Source: an uncultured Pseudomonadales bacterium
GTDB lineage: Bacteria > Pseudomonadota > Gammaproteobacteria > Pseudomonadales > Cellvibrionaceae
Reading direction: 5' to 3'
DNA length: 64,000 bases
NCBI GenBank assembly: GCA_947488935.1
Contig: CANLBN010000004.1
Span: 124,001-188,000, forward strand
The notes under the pieces were generated by a model. It ran no database searches and was not told the origin of the DNA. It worked only from the letters and a program-made list of their open reading frames with translations. Below, in pieces: positions 63,928-64,000 of the stretch. The number at the start of each line of letters is the position of its first letter. Position 1 is the stretch's first letter. The position numbers and the translations under genes were made by a program.

Positions 63928-64000
63928 CTATAGGTATTGAGTCAACTCTGTATATCCACCTACATAGGTAGATCCATGTAAAATTTGCGGAACAGTATAA
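63928..64000 (-). CDS. Glutaredoxin family protein, C-terminal fragment (cut by window edge)
   Basis: The minus strand reads in frame from the edge into YTVPQILHGSTYVGGYTELT then QYL and a TAG stop at 63928. The TVPQI cis-proline loop and GGYTEL glutathione-binding motif are those of class I glutaredoxins. Only 23 complete codons are visible, so the CxxC active site and the total length cannot be judged. The product is a glutathione-dependent thiol-disulfide oxidoreductase. A terminator follows. Confidence 0.85.
   Translation of the reverse strand, partial: YTVPQILHGSTYVGGYTELTQYL

Noticed and set aside
1..64000. CRISPR array, insertion sequence, toxin-antitoxin pair or biosynthetic cluster
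   Set aside because: No regularly spaced repeats, transposase motifs, paired small genes or assembly-line enzymes were found on either strand.

Overview
The window is an ordinary chromosomal stretch of a Gram-negative gammaproteobacterium, AT-rich (roughly 40 % GC by eye). The gene families point to a marine, Cellvibrionales/Pseudomonadales-like organism: CheV, Slt70, Fpr, PpsA/PpsR, RlmKL fusion, quinone-type PyrD, cyanide-insensitive bd oxidase, and a DUF4892-OmpA protein. This taxonomic placement is inference. I see no prophage, insertion sequence, CRISPR array or plasmid backbone.

Layout. 1-7.5 kb: 5' part of topA, two small membrane-anchored unknowns, soluble lytic transglycosylase, CheV, an EAL-HDOD protein and a glutaredoxin-like protein. 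7.5-11.1 kb: a two-gene operon of a circularly permuted ATP-grasp/alpha-E fusion and a transglutaminase-like protein. 11.2-15.7 kb: RraA-like protein, ferredoxin-NADP reductase and the 5-oxoprolinase operon pxpA-pxpB-pxpC. 15.9-22 kb: small proteins, cytochrome c, SDR, universal stress protein with an Anr/FNR-like box, a cupredoxin-like periplasmic protein, and an AraC regulator divergent from an HCCA-isomerase/GST pair. 22-31.3 kb: MCP receptor, a 1.1-kb gene-poor gap containing a decayed gene tail, amidase, DUF4892-OmpA protein, FAD monooxygenase and small proteins. 31.4-34 kb: orphan Tat-type substrate-binding protein and a repeat-rich tRNA-Arg(TCG) locus. 34-37.4 kb: ppsA and its divergent regulator ppsR. 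37.4-44.2 kb: YigZ, a putative 2OG oxygenase, TPR protein, renalase-like flavoprotein, DUF1461 protein and a GAF-PAS-GGDEF-EAL protein. 44.4-47.5 kb: GbsR/MarR-type regulator and cydAB, preceded by a perfect 36-bp palindrome overlapping a promoter. 47.5-50.3 kb: exported DJ-1/PfpI protein, divergent MocR regulator and a GFA protein. 50.3-64 kb: pyrD-rlmKL-uvrB, an AddA-like helicase-nuclease without visible partner, an adenylate cyclase-TPR protein, TauE-type permease, DAHP synthase, and the 3' end of a glutaredoxin running off the right edge.

Functional threads are central metabolism (PEP synthase and DAHP synthase, pyrimidine synthesis, oxoproline recycling), respiration and oxygen response (bd oxidase, Anr-like box, cytochrome c), c-di-GMP and chemotaxis signalling, and DNA repair (UvrB, AddA-like).

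The most unusual sequence structure is the tRNA-Arg locus. One intact tRNA is flanked by a T-arm fragment and a decayed tRNA copy. Both are interrupted at the same T-loop position by related palindromic repeat DNA. The next most interesting item is the 36-bp palindrome controlling the regulator-cydAB cluster. I found no clearly new multi-gene system.
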